Shown here: piece by piece, positions 11,923 through 13,070 of the stretch | Position numbering within the stretch: position 1 is the stretch's first letter | Layout of the letters: each line of letters starts with the position of its first letter | From: Omnitrophica WOR_2 bacterium RBG_13_41_10 | Lineage (GTDB): Bacteria > Omnitrophota > Gorgyraeia > Gygaellales > Profunditerraquicolaceae | Length of the DNA stretch: 13,070 nucleotides | Direction: 5' to 3' | NCBI GenBank assembly: GCA_001805465.1 | Contig: MHGH01000005.1 | Location: 77,339-90,408, forward strand | Notes under the pieces: generated by a model | The model's database searches: none | What the model saw: only the letters and a program-made list of their open reading frames with translations | What the model was told of the DNA's origin: nothing | Position numbers and translations under genes: made by a program

Positions 11923-13070
11923 TTGGAGAGGTCGCGTAGAGGCCGAGCGCGCGGGTCTGGAGTACCCGTAATCCGCAAGGGTTCGAGGGTTCGAATCCCT
12001 CCCTCTCCGCCAGTCGAGACAGCCCTGCGATTTTGCGATGAAGTCGTAGGGCTTTTTATATGAAACTAAAAGACTTGTGTCTTTTAGTTTCAGGTTCGAG
12101 CCGCAAATTTTCAAAAAATCTTTTTTGGGGCTTAAAATTTCCTGCCAAGCGACAGAACCAGCTTGATTGCAAGTAGTTACGAATTGTTTTGCCGGTTCGA
12201 GCCACCCGCCGCCGCTTTTCTCTATCTCTTTGAGTTTACCCTCTAAATCTTTCTTATCGTTGAACAGTTTTGCCTTCCTCTTAGCGTATTCTTCCTGAGT
12301 AATCTGGCGGTCAATGAAGATGTCAACAAGGCGCTCAACCTTTGTATCAAATTCGCTGATACGGTTCTTAATACCTTGAGATAGAGAAGAGGATGCTTTG
12401 CTTTCCTCTTGGAATAGTTCATCAAAACGGTTAATCATTTTGCCTTTTGTTGTATCGTCTATATAAACTTTTTTGATTGCTTCGTTTATCTGGGAAAGCA
12501 AAGCCTCTTCTCTAAGAAACTTTTTGCTCAGGCAGGGGCCTTTCTTCTTGGTGCAGCGGTAGTAAATATGGCCTTTCTGTTTCTCGGCGGTAATAGCGCA
12601 CCCGCAATATTCACATCTCATTAATCCGGTAAACCCGTATTTGATTTCTGTCTTCTTATGATTCCTATGGCGATTGTCTAAAACAGCCTGCACACTATCA
12701 AAAAGTTTCTTAGAGATAAGCGGCGGGTGGCTTCCTTCATACATTTCATTGTTAAATTTAAATACTCCGTAATAAATCGGATTCCTTAATAATCTTGCCA
12801 GTTGCGACTTACAGACAGGCTTGCCCATACTTCCTGTTAGGCCCCACCTGTGGATTTCTTCAACCATTGATGAGAGGGTATAATTATCTGTGGCGTAGAG
12901 TTCAAATATTTTCCGCACAAACTGCGACTTTTCAGGATCAAGGTAGATATTATGCTCCTTGTAGTTATTCAGATAGCCAAGTGGGGCCCAATTAGGCCAG
13001 ATACCGCGCCTTAATTTTTCCCTCATCCCACGCTTGATATTTTCGGAAAGATTATCAACATAATATTTAC
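11914..13070 (-). CDS. serine recombinase, N-terminus beyond the window
   Basis: The minus-strand frame is open from the right edge; before the Met at 13024-13026 it continues with YYVDNLSENIKRG, typical of serine recombinases, so the gene is cut by the window. Visible are the Recombinase domain (RRGIWPNWAPLGYLN, then the LTGSMGKPVCKSQLARLLRN region and IYYGVF), a zinc ribbon (CEYCGC, then YYRC and GPC), a coiled coil at about 12200-12450 and the usual C-terminal SNLKLKD and YKKPYDF. The catalytic Ser of the resolvase domain should lie past 13070. The family cuts and joins DNA for phages, ICEs and transposons. The last 33 or so residues (RRGRDSNPRT and on) are antisense tRNA-Ser and probably not native, so the protein originally ended elsewhere. 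Confidence 0.88.
   Translation of the reverse strand, partial: KYYVDNLSENIKRGMREKLRRGIWPNWAPLGYLNNYKEHNIYLDPEKSQFVRKIFELYATDNYTLSSMVEEIHRWGLTGSMGKPVCKSQLARLLRNPIYYGVFKFNNEMYEGSHPPLISKKLFDSVQAVLDNRHRNHKKTEIKYGFTGLMRCEYCGCAITAEKQKGHIYYRCTKKKGPCLSKKFLREEALLSQINEAIKKVYIDDTTKGKMINRFDELFQEESKASSSLSQGIKNRISEFDTKVERLVDIFIDRQITQEEYAKRKAKLFNDKKDLEGKLKEIEKSGGGWLEPAKQFVTTCNQAGSVAWQEILSPKKDFLKICGSNLKLKDTSLLVSYKKPYDFIAKSQGCLDWRRGRDSNPRTLADYGYSRPARSASTRPLQLS
11925..12012 (+). tRNA. tRNA-Ser(GGA)
   Basis: This is a complete 88-nt class II tRNA. The acceptor is GGAGAGG/CCTCTCC with G73 and encoded CCA. The anticodon stem is CGGGT/ACCCG with loop CTGGAGT (anticodon GGA, codons UCC and UCU). The variable arm contains ATCC-GCAA-GGGT, and the T arm is GAGGG-TTCGAAT-CCCTC. 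The D arm (GCG/CGC, a 3-bp stem) differs from the other two tRNA-Ser genes, which share GAGTGGTTGAA. The recombinase frame on the other strand runs across the whole gene. Confidence 0.95.
12021..12057 (+). terminator. intrinsic terminator after tRNA-Ser(GGA)
   Basis: AGCCCTGCGA (12021-12030) pairs with TCGTAGGGCT (12044-12053), 10 pairs including one G-T, followed by a run of T to 12057. It would end the tRNA-Ser transcript just before the convergent recombinase gene, whose codons it also occupies. Confidence 0.8.
12061..12092. repeat. perfect 14-bp inverted repeat inside the recombinase 3' end
   Basis: TGAAACTAAAAGAC (12061-12074) and GTCTTTTAGTTTCA (12079-12092) are perfect reverse complements around a 4-nt TTGT loop. 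The repeat starts 3 nt after the tRNA-Ser terminator. It encodes the KLKDTSLLVS part of the recombinase on the minus strand. It could be a minus-strand hairpin or a recombinase binding site. Confidence 0.85.

Noticed and set aside
12094..12203. GGTTCGAGCC present twice about 100 nt apart (12093-12102 and 12194-12203) as attachment repeats
   Set aside because: Both copies are inside recombinase codons in different frames, are only 10 nt long and lie on the same side of the junction; probably chance.

Overview
The window reads as a chromosomal segment of a Gram-negative-type bacterium. Lipid A genes (fabZ end, lpxA, lpxI) show an LPS-bearing outer membrane. LpxI instead of LpxH, archease beside RtcB, a COG0731 radical SAM protein and many palindromes would suit an uncultured lineage such as Omnitrophota. 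That placement is an inference from gene content, not proof.

Layout. 1-1815: the 3' end of fabZ (possibly an lpxC-fabZ fusion), lpxA and lpxI in one tight run. 1822-2214: a self-contained unit with a promoter, a 91-residue glycogen-binding (CBM48/AMPK-beta-like) protein and a terminator. 2235-2954: a radical SAM protein. 2959-4162: tRNA-Arg(UCG), a secreted TPR protein and tRNA-Lys(CUU). 4177-10369: archease, an RNA ligase RtcB carrying two large homologous inteins, and seryl-tRNA synthetase, closely packed. 10347-12012: an unknown membrane protein, then tRNA-Ser(UGA), a small membrane protein, tRNA-Ser(CGA), a homing-endonuclease-like remnant and tRNA-Ser(GGA). From 12021 to the right edge: a terminator and a serine recombinase on the minus strand, which marks the border of a probable mobile element.

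The most unusual signal is a recurring arrangement upstream of three tRNA genes (Arg, Lys, Ser-UGA). A broken 5' part of a tRNA of the same amino-acid family is followed by palindromic hairpins, and the structure ends 16-21 nt before the intact tRNA. In the Arg and Lys copies an inverted copy of the tRNA 5' sequence closes the whole structure as an outer stem, so the outer stem changes with the tRNA it precedes. In the Lys and Ser cases a good sigma70-type promoter lies just upstream, so the decoy would sit at the 5' end of the tRNA transcript. Two of these tRNAs end only 13-14 nt before the start codon of a protein gene.

Functional links: archease activates RtcB, an RNA ligase for tRNA splicing or repair. 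SerRS charges the three tRNA-Ser species encoded just downstream. tRNA-Lys is probably co-transcribed with archease-rtcB-serS. The theme of 2959-12012 is tRNA supply, charging and repair, colonised by selfish elements: two inteins, palindromes, an endonuclease remnant and a recombinase.
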